Assembly: GCA_944389565.1 (NCBI GenBank)
Contig: CALXMV010000008.1
Coordinates: 16,719-80,718, forward strand
Length of the DNA stretch: 64,000 nucleotides
Reading direction: 5' to 3'
Origin: an uncultured Kiritimatiellota bacterium
GTDB taxonomy: Bacteria; Verrucomicrobiota; Kiritimatiellia; RFP12; DVOR01
Every line of letters begins with the position of its first letter. Within the stretch, counting starts at the first letter, position 1. The notes beneath the pieces were generated by a model. The model was not told where the DNA came from. It did no database searches and was given only the letters and a program-made list of their open reading frames with translations. A program made the translations under genes and the position numbers. Shown piece by piece: positions 52,501-59,260 of the stretch.

Positions 52501-53145
52501 CAGGTCCACGGCGTTGGCGACGCGCCGGGGCAGGTCGTCCTCCTCGGCCTCCTCCTCCGGCAGCCAGAGGGTCTCGATGGGGTGGAGGCGGCCGGGGATG
52601 GCGATGACCGGCGCCCCGCCGAAGAAGTCCGCGAAGCGCGCGGCGTCGAGCGTGGCCGAGGAGACGACGACGCGCAGGTCGCGCCGGCGCGCCAGGGCGC
52701 GCTTCAGCAGGCCGAGGAGGAAGTCGATGTTCAGGCTCCGCTCGTGGGCCTCGTCGACGATGAGGGTGGAATAGCGGCGGAAGAGCGGGTCGTCGCGCGT
52801 CTCGGCCAGGAGGATGCCGTCGGTCATCAGCTTGAGGCGCGTCTGCGGCGAGAGGCGGCGCTCGAAACGGTGCTGGTAGCCGACGGCCTGGCCGAGGGGG
52901 GAGCCCACCTCGTCGGCCAGGCGGCGGGCCATCGCGATGGCCGCCAGGCGGCGGGGCTGGGTCACGCCCACGAGCCCGCGCGCCTCGGGGCGCGCCAGGA
53001 GGGCGAGCTTGGGCAGCTGGGTCGTCTTGCCGCTGCCGGTGTCGCCGCAGACGATGACGACGGGGTTGTCGCGCAGCGCGGCCTTGAGGGCGTCGGCGTG
53101 CGCGGCGATGGGCAGTTCCGGGGGGATGTCGAGGCGCAGGCCCAT
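49537..53145 (-). CDS. hrpA: ATP-dependent RNA helicase HrpA
   Basis: This 1202-residue DEAH-box helicase unwinds RNA, and in E. coli resolves stalled ribosomes. Motifs in order: GDTGSGKTTQ (I), TQPRRLAA (Ia), DEAH in IVDEAHERSLN (II), SSATLD (III), ATNVAETSVTI (V) and QRMGRCGRVGPG (VI). The long C-terminal DUF3418 region is present. Length is close to E. coli HrpA (about 1300). It starts 10 bases after the SPFH gene. The last codon and stop lie in a repeat unit. Confidence 0.95.
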   Translation of the reverse strand: MGLRLDIPPELPIAAHADALKAALRDNPVVIVCGDTGSGKTTQLPKLALLARPEARGLVGVTQPRRLAAIAMARRLADEVGSPLGQAVGYQHRFERRLSPQTRLKLMTDGILLAETRDDPLFRRYSTLIVDEAHERSLNIDFLLGLLKRALARRRDLRVVVSSATLDAARFADFFGGAPVIAIPGRLHPIETLWLPEEEAEEDDLPRRVANAVDLLGPESGDILVFLPGERDIRECMAFLEGRRLPRTECLPLLASLPPGEQARVFHPSANRRIVLATNVAETSVTIPGIRAVIDSGLARIKRYSAQRHVQTLRVEPISQASARQRMGRCGRVGPGVCVRLYSEEDYLRREAHTAPEIKRTALAGVILTMADLRLGPIEGFPFLEPPTGAAIREGYRELLELGAIRRRERAPDGPAGESAGWALTGIGRALATFPLEPRFARILLAAESELALRDALTVVAALACDEPLLRPLDKTAQADQQHARFRCPNSDFSAKLRLWAWWGDPSQGTSETQRRRRCKAAFVSYPKMREWANVRAQLEELCRDRRMHVDEARGGEAGLHRALLCGLLARIGHHDRETRDYRGAFAVRFALFPGSALAKAARREQGRAAPAEPPRRPKGDALPESREWVLAGELVETSRLFGRTVACIDPRWIEPIAGPLCKVHRHSAFWDAEKGFVRVHEDVTLFGLPLAQGRLRDLSRLDPEAARRFFIADALAVPDAIRNPPAWLRANWDRQRLLEQLAALRRDARDTLRERLIAFYEARLPADVCNAPALKTCPPLPLEGEAFAVETDDLRDFPETLTVAGHAFPLRYRHDPGAADDGVTLVADPGHLRLLEGFHAEWLVPGLLPDKVMWMLNALPSRVRHVLGPLPALQSLILSRAKPYARPLAETLFRILRDEKGVRVDETPWEEDRLPPHLRMNFRVERDGEPLGQGRNLRPLLDLFAPAADAPAPQAATLADPAQAALARRRECHAGLRALLGAQAKTLEALPSVPANAKAFAKAAAIDLARLGRDLLDRALDDVFLADLPPDDPALRARFAARRKNLQPALTDLRRRALYVLAETGRLEHAAQTATGVYPETIQDLLDQLAWLVFDGFVATVPPLWLDAYPLFLQGVADRLDRARNNPAADRRKAEPILAAWRRYRDFVALPKKPRHDPIALSDYRWAVECLRLQTFNPTLAPPRRVSQKQLDALWAKVLNP

Positions 53146-53155
53146 GCGGCGCGGG

Positions 53156-53986
53156 TCAGGGTTGCTTGATCTCGAGGAGCGTGCCGAGGTCCTGGCCGCC
53201 CACGAGGGTGGTGGGGGTGCGGCCGTCCCACTTCTCGATGGCCTTGAGGAGGAGGTACTCGTCGCCGCCGTTCTCCTTGATCACGTCGGTCTGCAGTTTG
53301 ATGGCCTCGGCCTCGGCGCGTGCGAGGCGGACCTTGGCCTCGGCCTCGGCGGAGGCCTGGGCGAGTTTCTGCTCGGCCTCGGTCTTCACGCGTTCGAGGA
53401 CGTTTCGGGCCTTGAGGGCCTCCTGCTCGGCGATCATCTTCTCCTCGATGGCGTCGTTGAAGCGCTTGGAGAAGTTGAGATCGGCGATCTGCAGGGAGTC
53501 GACGGCCACGTTGTAACTGCGCAGGAGCTCGTCGAGGTTGCGCTGGATCACGCCGCGCACCTCCTCGCGCTTGGTGATGAGCTCCTCGGCGTTGAACTTC
53601 GAGAAGGCCGACTTCACCGACTCGAAGATGGCGGGGATGATGATGCGCTGGCGGAACTCCGCGAAGCCGAAGGCCGTGTAGGTCTCGATCACGCGCTCGG
53701 GCATGAAGTGGCACTGCGTCGTCACCGCCGCCGACACCTCCTGCAGGTCCTTCGACGACGCGTTCATGTCGCGCGTCAGGATCGTGTCCGTCCGCACGCT
53801 GATGGTCTGGATGGTCTCCACGAAGGGGATCTTCCCGTAGAGCCCCGGCTCCGCCACCCGCACCGGCTTGCCGAAGCGGATCACGATGCCGCGCTCGCCC
53901 GCGTTGATTTTCCCGCAGGAGAGGAAGGTCAGGATGACGGCCGCCAACACCACGGCGGCCCCGATGAGCAGACGGGTCTCTTTCAT
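53156..53986 (-). CDS. SPFH/band-7 (prohibitin/HflC-like) membrane protein
   Basis: This 276-residue protein has one N-terminal transmembrane helix (about 5-22), then a band-7 domain from GERGIVIRFGKPVRVAEPGLYGKIPFVETI. A long Glu/Ala-rich coiled coil (about 165-240, with KTEAEQKLAQASAEAEAK) follows. SPFH proteins build ring assemblies in membranes and scaffold proteases such as FtsH. No HflK partner is next to it, so it may act alone as a prohibitin-like protein. I chose ATG 53986, 7 bases after the -10; ATG 53995 overlaps the -10 itself. It shares a transcript with hrpA. Confidence 0.9.
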   Translation of the reverse strand: MKETRLLIGAAVVLAAVILTFLSCGKINAGERGIVIRFGKPVRVAEPGLYGKIPFVETIQTISVRTDTILTRDMNASSKDLQEVSAAVTTQCHFMPERVIETYTAFGFAEFRQRIIIPAIFESVKSAFSKFNAEELITKREEVRGVIQRNLDELLRSYNVAVDSLQIADLNFSKRFNDAIEEKMIAEQEALKARNVLERVKTEAEQKLAQASAEAEAKVRLARAEAEAIKLQTDVIKENGGDEYLLLKAIEKWDGRTPTTLVGGQDLGTLLEIKQP

Positions 53987-53993
53987 GCCCCCC

Positions 53994-54002
53994 ATGATAC
54001 CA
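53994..54002 (-). promoter_or_regulatory. Extended -10 promoter, leaderless start for the SPFH gene
   Basis: TGG-TATCAT on the minus strand, then 7 bases (G6 and C) and ATG at 53986. No Shine-Dalgarno. Confidence 0.6.
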
Positions 54003-54014
54003 AATCCGCGCCCC

Positions 54015-55364
54015 TCAGCGCACGGAGAGACGATAACCCGTGCCCTCGGCGGGCAGGAGCGCCAAACCCTCGTCCGTCACGCGGAGCCGCGCGGCCGGCT
54101 CGAAGCGGATCCCCTCCGGCAAGCCCGCGCACCGCAGGATGAGTCCCGGCGCGGCGCCTCCCACGCGCACCGTCACCGTGGCCGAGCGGGGGCGCGCGGC
54201 GCCGTCGGGCAGGGCGAGCGCGGGCAGGTCCGGCCCGTCGGCGGCCACGGCATCGGCGGTGAGCGTGCCGGACGTCGGGTCGATGACCGCGCCGTCGGCC
54301 AGGACGAGCCGCCCCACGCGCCCCGCGCCGGAGATGGCCGCGCCGGCGGCCACGGAGACCGTGCCCGCGACCGAGCCCCCCACGCGGAGCGTGCCCTCGG
54401 CCACGTCGAAATCCGCCGTGCTGTCGCCGGCGAGAGTGACCGTGCCGGGGCCGTCCTTGGCCACCGTGCCATCCACGAAGGCGCACCCGAAGCGCGCGCC
54501 GTCGAGCACGTAGGCCGTGGCGGAGGCCGCCCAACGGAGGGTGGCGGGCTCCTCGGCGGGGGCGTAGGCGATGACCACGGGCGCCTCGGCGCCGTCGAGG
54601 TCCAGGAGCCACGGGTCGCCGCCGACGTCGCGCCCGGCCCATTTGGAGGCGTCCCCCCAGTCGCCGCCGGCGGGGTCGGCCCACCGCAAACGCTCGGGGC
54701 GCTCGCGCTCCAGGGCGAAGGCGTTGAAGTTGCCCGCGCCGCCGACGGCCGAGAGGGTGACCGACGTGCGGCCGGTGAAGGTGTGGGCGAAGACGAGCCA
54801 CGCGCCGGAGGCGGTGTCTTGCTCCAGCGAGGCCGCGCCGGAGGCGTTCTCGGCGTAGCGGAGCGTGGCGCCCGGCGCGTCGATGGCGTAGGCGGAGACG
54901 CCGCTTTCCCAGGCGTTGCCGCGGCCGGCGAGGACGGTGAGGGTGTAGGTGGAGGCGGGGTCGAGGCCGGAGAGGGTGAAGGCGCACCCGCCCGCGGCGT
55001 TGAGCACGCCGCCGTTCCAGGGATTGGCCGTCGAGGCGTCGGTCACCGGCGCCTGCGGGAAGTCCCTGTCGCGCCCGGGGAACTGGCTTTTCAGCAGCAC
55101 GCCCCCCGTGCCGCAGAGGGTGCCCGTGGAGGCGAGCGCGATGCCCGTGGCCGCACCCGTGGCGTCGGGCAGATCCGCGGCGGCGGCGCCCACGCGGTTC
55201 CAGAGGTGCTCGCCCGCGCCGCGCCAGGGGAAACGCGAGGTGAGGGTGGCCGCGCCGCCGTTGGGCCCCGTGTTGCCGAAGGTGCAGAGCACGGGCGGGA
55301 GGGGCTCGGCGCGGAGGGTCGCGGCGGCCAGGAGGAGGGCGGGCAGGGCAATCGCATGGCGCAT
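54015..55364 (-). CDS. Secreted protein with autotransporter-associated beta-strand repeats
   Basis: This 449-residue protein has a signal peptide (cut near LRA-E) and a body of short beta-strand repeats. Pieces such as KDGPGTVTLAGDSTADFDVAEGTLRVGGSVAGTV match the passenger-associated strand repeat (GAGTLTLSG...). An earlier part (about 25-215) looks like a carbohydrate-binding module. No barrel or PEP-CTERM tail is present. It starts 17 bases after the sulfatase stop, so it is probably co-transcribed. It may bind the glycan the sulfatase acts on; this is inference. Confidence 0.78.
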   Translation of the reverse strand: MRHAIALPALLLAAATLRAEPLPPVLCTFGNTGPNGGAATLTSRFPWRGAGEHLWNRVGAAAADLPDATGAATGIALASTGTLCGTGGVLLKSQFPGRDRDFPQAPVTDASTANPWNGGVLNAAGGCAFTLSGLDPASTYTLTVLAGRGNAWESGVSAYAIDAPGATLRYAENASGAASLEQDTASGAWLVFAHTFTGRTSVTLSAVGGAGNFNAFALERERPERLRWADPAGGDWGDASKWAGRDVGGDPWLLDLDGAEAPVVIAYAPAEEPATLRWAASATAYVLDGARFGCAFVDGTVAKDGPGTVTLAGDSTADFDVAEGTLRVGGSVAGTVSVAAGAAISGAGRVGRLVLADGAVIDPTSGTLTADAVAADGPDLPALALPDGAARPRSATVTVRVGGAAPGLILRCAGLPEGIRFEPAARLRVTDEGLALLPAEGTGYRLSVR

Positions 55365-55381
55365 GGCGGGGTCTCCGAGGG

Positions 55382-57244
55382 TCAGTGGCGCAGGGTCAGG
55401 CCACCGAGGCGCAGGGGCGTCTCGTCAGGGTAGGGGACGGCCTCGCCGTCGGCGGAGCCGACGCGCGGCATCTGGGCGCCGCGCTCGCGGAGCAGGTCTG
55501 CCATGCGGCGGCGGAGGCGGTCGACCAGGGCGGGGCGGCGGGCGGCGAGGTCGCGCGTCTCGGCGATGTCCTCCTCCAGGTCGTAGAGCTCGAAGGAGCG
55601 GTCGCTGTGCTGATAGATGAGTTTCCAGCGGCCCAGGCGCATGGCGGTGTAGAAGTTGTATTCCGGCGTGGTGCCGTCCACCTCGCCCCACTTGTTGGGG
55701 TAATGCCACAGGAGAGGGCGCTCCGAGCCGTCGGCGCGGACGGTGGCGCGCGTGCCGAGGAGGAGGGGCAGGAAACTCTCGCCGTCGATGACCTGGCGCA
55801 GGGGCTGCGCGTCGCCGTAGACCTCGGCGGGGGTGGAGGCGAGGCGGTCGGCGCCGGGCCGAGCCACGCCCGCGGCGTCGAGGATCGTGGGGTAGAAGTC
55901 CTCGATGATGACCGGCTCGTGGCAGACGGAGCCGGGGGCGATTTTGCCGGGCCAGGCGGCGATCATCGGCTCACGGACGCCGCCCTCGTAGCAGGAGCCC
56001 TTGCCGGCGCGGGCGGGGGCGTTGGCGTTGGCCAGGCCGCGTACGGAGGCGGCGTGCGAGAGGCCGCCGTTGTCGGCCATGAAGAGCACGAGCGTCTCCT
56101 CCCGCAACCCGTTTTCCTCCAGCCAGTCGAGGATCTGCCCGAGCGAATCGTCCATGCCCTTGATGAGCGTGCCGTAATTGCGCTCGTTGGCGCCCCAGGC
56201 GAGGCCGTCGCCGGGGTTGGGGTTCGCCGTGTCGTCGGCGACGTTCTCGGAGGCCGAGCGGGTGTGGTCCCAGGCGCGGCCGTTGTCGAGCGGCGAATGG
56301 ATGGCGTAATGGGCCATGTAGAGATAGAAGGGGCGGTCGGGATCCGCCGCGCGCGTCCGCTCCAGCTCCCTCAGGGCCATGTCCGTGAGCGCGTCGGTGA
56401 GGAAGACGTCGTCCTGGTAATAATTGTTCTCGTCGAGGCCGGGGATGTTGAACTGGTTCCCGCCCCGCAGATTGCCGTAACCGTAGGTGCCGCCGCGGTA
56501 ATTGTTCGGGCCGCCGTGCTCGGCGCCGGCGATGTTCACGTCGAAGCCGAAGGCGCGCGGGTCGGCGCCGGGGGAGGAGCCGAAGGTCGCGCCCGCGCGG
56601 TTGTAGGGCCCCTCGCCGCTGCCCCAGTGCGCCTTGCCCACATGGATCGTGCGATACCCGGCCTCGCGCAGCAGCGCGGGGAAGGCGAGCGCGTTCGTGA
56701 AGGGCATCGTGAGCGTGTAGCGCTCCGCACCCTCGGCCGCGCCGAAGGGCGGCTGGCGATACTTCCCCCGCTCGTCCACGCGCCACGGCGGCTGGCAGGT
56801 GCCCGTCGCCGCGGTGCCCGGGGGCTGGAGGCCGTTGGCCGCCCACCGCGGCGGGTGGAGCCCCTCGCTGTGCGGGGAGAAACGCGTCGTGTCGTTCACC
56901 CCGAGCGTCCAATCGGTCACGCGATGGCGGGCGGCGTTCATCCCGCTCATCAGCGAACAGCGCGAGGGCGAGCAGATCGCGCAGGCGTAGGCGTTGGAGA
57001 AGCGCATCCCCTCCCGCGCCAGGCGCTCCATGTTCGGCGTGCGGTAACGGCGGTTCAGGCGCGTCGTCACCGCACGCCCCTGATGGAAGAAGAAGGGCAC
57101 AGACGTGTCCTGCCACCCCATGTCGTCCACCAGGAAGAGGACGATGTTCGGCTTTTTGCCCGTGCCCTGCGCCAGGAGCGGCCGCGCCGCCCACGCGCCG
57201 ATCCCGGCGCCCAACATCCCCAAAAAACCTCTGCGCGTGACCAT
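55382..57244 (-). CDS. Sulfatase, formylglycine type, Tat-exported
   Basis: This 620-residue sulfatase has the Tat motif RRGFLGMLG, metal-binding NIVLFLVDDMGWQD and the maturation motif CSPSRCSLMSG, whose Cys becomes formylglycine. GKAHWG and MADNGG are further family landmarks. Large insertions between motifs make it longer than classic arylsulfatase A. It would desulfate a polysaccharide such as mucin or a sulfated glycan. It lies 67 bases after PEP-CTERM gene 2, past a hairpin with a poor T-run, so read-through from that phase-variable promoter is possible. Confidence 0.94.
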   Translation of the reverse strand: MVTRRGFLGMLGAGIGAWAARPLLAQGTGKKPNIVLFLVDDMGWQDTSVPFFFHQGRAVTTRLNRRYRTPNMERLAREGMRFSNAYACAICSPSRCSLMSGMNAARHRVTDWTLGVNDTTRFSPHSEGLHPPRWAANGLQPPGTAATGTCQPPWRVDERGKYRQPPFGAAEGAERYTLTMPFTNALAFPALLREAGYRTIHVGKAHWGSGEGPYNRAGATFGSSPGADPRAFGFDVNIAGAEHGGPNNYRGGTYGYGNLRGGNQFNIPGLDENNYYQDDVFLTDALTDMALRELERTRAADPDRPFYLYMAHYAIHSPLDNGRAWDHTRSASENVADDTANPNPGDGLAWGANERNYGTLIKGMDDSLGQILDWLEENGLREETLVLFMADNGGLSHAASVRGLANANAPARAGKGSCYEGGVREPMIAAWPGKIAPGSVCHEPVIIEDFYPTILDAAGVARPGADRLASTPAEVYGDAQPLRQVIDGESFLPLLLGTRATVRADGSERPLLWHYPNKWGEVDGTTPEYNFYTAMRLGRWKLIYQHSDRSFELYDLEEDIAETRDLAARRPALVDRLRRRMADLLRERGAQMPRVGSADGEAVPYPDETPLRLGGLTLRH

Positions 57245-57265
57245 GCCGCGACCTCCCGTGCTTGG

Positions 57266-57295
57266 AAAAGAAGGGGCCGCGCGTCGGCGCGGCCC
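57266..57295 (-). terminator. Leaky terminator after PEP-CTERM gene 2
   Basis: A 9-bp stem (57274-57282 with 57287-57295) and GTCG-type loop; on the minus strand the T-run is broken (TTCTTTTCC), so termination may be partial before the sulfatase gene. Confidence 0.65.
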
Positions 57296-57308
57296 GTGTG
57301 CCCCGTGC

Positions 57309-57386
57309 GGCTCAGGCCGCGCGGCGGCGGAGCGCCAGCCCCGCCGCGCCGAGGGCCAGGAGCGCCAGGGCCGTCGGCTCGGGCAC
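57309..57386. repeat. 78-base exact repeat, copy A (PEP-CTERM tail)
   Basis: This 78-base segment encodes the PEP-CTERM tail of gene 2 and is identical, by eye, to 58196-58273 in gene 3. The hairpins below both copies also match. Confidence 0.88.
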
Positions 57387-58016
57387 GCCGAGCGCCTCCT
57401 CGATGGCACCGACCGTGAGGTCTTCCGCCGCCACCGTGCCATCGGTCTCATAGATGCTCCACGTGCCGGCGAATTCGTTCCCGCCGTTGAAATCCTCGCC
57501 GAAGACGATCGTGTCCAGGGTGACGTCGGGGCCCATGCCCTTGGAGAAATCGAAGGAGCCGACCTCCACGCCATTGACGTAGAAGGTGATCGAGGCGGGC
57601 GCGCCCTGCGCGCGGCTGACGGTGACGGCGAAGGCGTTCTTCCCCGAGGGGTCAATCGTGACGTCGCCCTCGAAGGCGGCTGGTTCGCTGCCGTTGTTGC
57701 GCTGGGAACCCATCAGGGCGGAGCCGTCCGCCCTGCCCTGCACCTTCAGGAAGGCCTTCGGCTCGGGGGCGGAGCCATCGGCGAAGCCGCCGTCGTTGAT
57801 GGCGAAGATCGTCTTCCACCCGCTTGTGCCGAGCCCGGAGAGACCGGTGGTGATGATGGCGTAGGTCTTCACCTCCTGCGGGCCGCACGCGGCATCGCCC
57901 GAGAGGGTGAGCGCGCCGGGGGTGGTCGTGCCTTCGGCGATGGTGCCCCAATCAACCGTCGCGGCCTGCGCGAGCGCCGCGCCCGTGGCCAATGCGAAAG
58001 CAAGCAAAGTTTTCAT
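57312..58016 (-). CDS. PEP-CTERM sorting-domain protein 2, LamG-like
   Basis: This 234-residue exported protein has a signal peptide (MKTLLAFALATGAALAQA), then a jelly-roll/LamG-like body with ASITFYVNGVEVGSFDF. The tail is PEPTALALLALG...RRR. ATG 58016 was chosen because AAAGGGA lies 9 bases upstream. The promoter carries a C9 run, so it is probably phase-variable. The LamG-like fold suggests sugar or protein binding at the surface. It leads a possible unit with the sulfatase and secreted beta-strand protein. Confidence 0.9.
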   Translation of the reverse strand: MKTLLAFALATGAALAQAATVDWGTIAEGTTTPGALTLSGDAACGPQEVKTYAIITTGLSGLGTSGWKTIFAINDGGFADGSAPEPKAFLKVQGRADGSALMGSQRNNGSEPAAFEGDVTIDPSGKNAFAVTVSRAQGAPASITFYVNGVEVGSFDFSKGMGPDVTLDTIVFGEDFNGGNEFAGTWSIYETDGTVAAEDLTVGAIEEALGVPEPTALALLALGAAGLALRRRAA

Positions 58017-58069
58017 GCGTGCGTGTCCCTTTCCGATCTCACAGGCGGCGTTTTGCCACCGACTTTCAC

Positions 58070-58098
58070 ACTGTAGCATAACTAACGGGGGGGGGCAA
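58070..58098 (-). promoter_or_regulatory. Phase-variable promoter of PEP-CTERM gene 2 (C9 run)
   Basis: On the minus strand, TTGCCC (58098-58093), 17 bases, then TGC-TACAGT (-10 at 58075-58070). Nine C run from the third base of TTGCCC-side into the spacer (58095-58087). The alternative -10 TATGCT (58080-58075) has no -35 at a usable distance. Confidence 0.75.
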
Positions 58099-58142
58099 GA
58101 CTTATTTCGCGGCAAACGCCTCGCCGTCTCGGGCGTGGCGCG

Positions 58143-58174
58143 AAAAAAACGGGCCGCGCGTCGGCGCGGCCCGT
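58143..58174 (-). terminator. Terminator of PEP-CTERM gene 3
   Basis: An 11-bp stem (58149-58159 with 58164-58174) and GTCG loop end in T7 on the minus strand. Confidence 0.9.
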
Positions 58175-58195
58175 GTGTGCGTGCGGCTTCGCTTC

Positions 58196-58273
58196 GGCTC
58201 AGGCCGCGCGGCGGCGGAGCGCCAGCCCCGCCGCGCCGAGGGCCAGGAGCGCCAGGGCCGTCGGCTCGGGCAC
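58196..58273. repeat. 78-base exact repeat, copy B (PEP-CTERM tail)
   Basis: Identical by eye to 57309-57386. It encodes the tail of PEP-CTERM gene 3. Confidence 0.88.
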
Positions 58274-58891
58274 GCTGTCGAGGTCCGTCTCGGGCTTCGA
58301 GAGCGCCGCGATCTGCGCGGCCGTCAACGCGTCGTCGTACACCCCGGCCTCGAGGATGTTGCCGATGCCGTTTCCGGTATTATCCCCGGCGGCGTTGAAG
58401 CGGATGCCATAGGAATCGGCCTCGCCGAAGGCCGTCGCGTCGATCTGGAAGGAGACGATCTCAGTGCCGCCGATATAGACGGAGATGGTGTCGCCCGACT
58501 TGTTGATGACGATGCGCTGCTCCCCGGAGGCGGGGGTGAAGTTCGTGTTCACCTGGGCTTCGCCGGCACCAAGGTTCGCGTAAACCGTGTAGGTCGTGCC
58601 TTGTCCGTGCTGGATACGGAGGATATCCTTCTGGGTCTTGTTGGACGTCGCCTCGCCGATGTACGCGCCCTCCTTGTAGGGGGCGATCGAGAGGAAGGAG
58701 GCCCAGTCTTTCGGGGACGATCCGGTGTTGTTGTAGGTGAGGACGACGGCGAAGTCGTCGCTCGGGGAGACCCAGAGCCCCGAGCCGGTGGGCTTGCTGT
58801 TGCCGACGGAGGAGCTCTCCCACGACAGGTTGATGGCCCCTGCGAGGCCCGCGGCGCAGCAGAGCGCCGCAACGAGTGCTGTTCTCATCAT
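58199..58891 (-). CDS. PEP-CTERM sorting-domain protein 3, LamG-like
   Basis: This 230-residue exported protein has a signal peptide (MMRTALVAALCCAAGLAGA) and a jelly-roll/LamG-like body with TISVYIGGTEIVSFQID and LEAGVYDDALTAAQIAAL, the latter typical of LamG-like domains. The tail is PEPTALALLALG...RRR. ATG 58891 has GAGG 9 bases upstream; ATG 58906 is in frame and would add 5 residues. A G10 run in its promoter spacer predicts on/off switching. Its 3' end is identical to gene 2's. Confidence 0.9.
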   Translation of the reverse strand: MMRTALVAALCCAAGLAGAINLSWESSSVGNSKPTGSGLWVSPSDDFAVVLTYNNTGSSPKDWASFLSIAPYKEGAYIGEATSNKTQKDILRIQHGQGTTYTVYANLGAGEAQVNTNFTPASGEQRIVINKSGDTISVYIGGTEIVSFQIDATAFGEADSYGIRFNAAGDNTGNGIGNILEAGVYDDALTAAQIAALSKPETDLDSVPEPTALALLALGAAGLALRRRAA

Positions 58892-58939
58892 GATGTGAAA
58901 CCTCATTTCCTTTGCCCGCAGACTTCCACGGATGCCGAT

Positions 58940-58968
58940 AAATTACCATAACCCCCCCCCCTAGTCAA
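58940..58968 (-). promoter_or_regulatory. Phase-variable promoter of PEP-CTERM gene 3 (G10 in spacer)
   Basis: On the minus strand, TTGACT (58968-58963), a 17-base spacer made of A, ten G (58961-58952) and TTATGG, then TAATTT (58945-58940), with TGG before it as extended element. Confidence 0.8.
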
Positions 58969-59034
58969 TGCTTTATCTCGCCGATTGGCTGATTTGCCGT
59001 TTGGCCGATGGCCGATTGGGGCGCCCCGCGCCTC

Positions 59035-59140
59035 GGGAGGGGCTGGCCCCAAACCCTAAGGGGGCTGACCTCAAACCCTTAAGGGTCTGACCCGGAAGTC
59101 GGGAGGGTTTGGGGTGAGACCCTTAAGGGTTCGGGGCGGC
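59035..59140. repeat. Interspersed palindromic repeat cluster 4
   Basis: Units AACCCTAAGGG, AACCCTTAAGGGT and the AGTCGGGAGGGTTTGG module repeat, with CTGACC linkers. It lies about 65 bases upstream of PEP-CTERM promoter 3. The rest of the 350-base gap to ilvC holds short CCGATTGG repeats (58981-59020) and the ilvC promoter. Confidence 0.85.
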
Positions 59141-59178
59141 GGGTTGGGGGAGGTGTTTCGGCGTCCGCTCGAAATCCC

Positions 59179-59207
59179 TTGACCGTGCGCGGGGAAAAAT
59201 CTATACT
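59179..59207 (+). promoter_or_regulatory. Promoter of ilvC
   Basis: TTGACC (59179-59184), 17 bases, TATACT (59202-59207). It lacks the TGN extension, unlike most others in the window. The leader is about 45 bases with no obvious attenuator. Confidence 0.88.
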
Positions 59208-59260
59208 ATCCCTCATTCAGTGCTTCCCGACGCGGGAGGCGGAAACAAGGAACGGAAGTT

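Noticed and set aside
58075..58080. TATGCT as -10 for PEP-CTERM gene 2
   Set aside because: No -35 is found at 16-18 bases; TACAGT five bases on pairs with TTGCCC at exactly 17.
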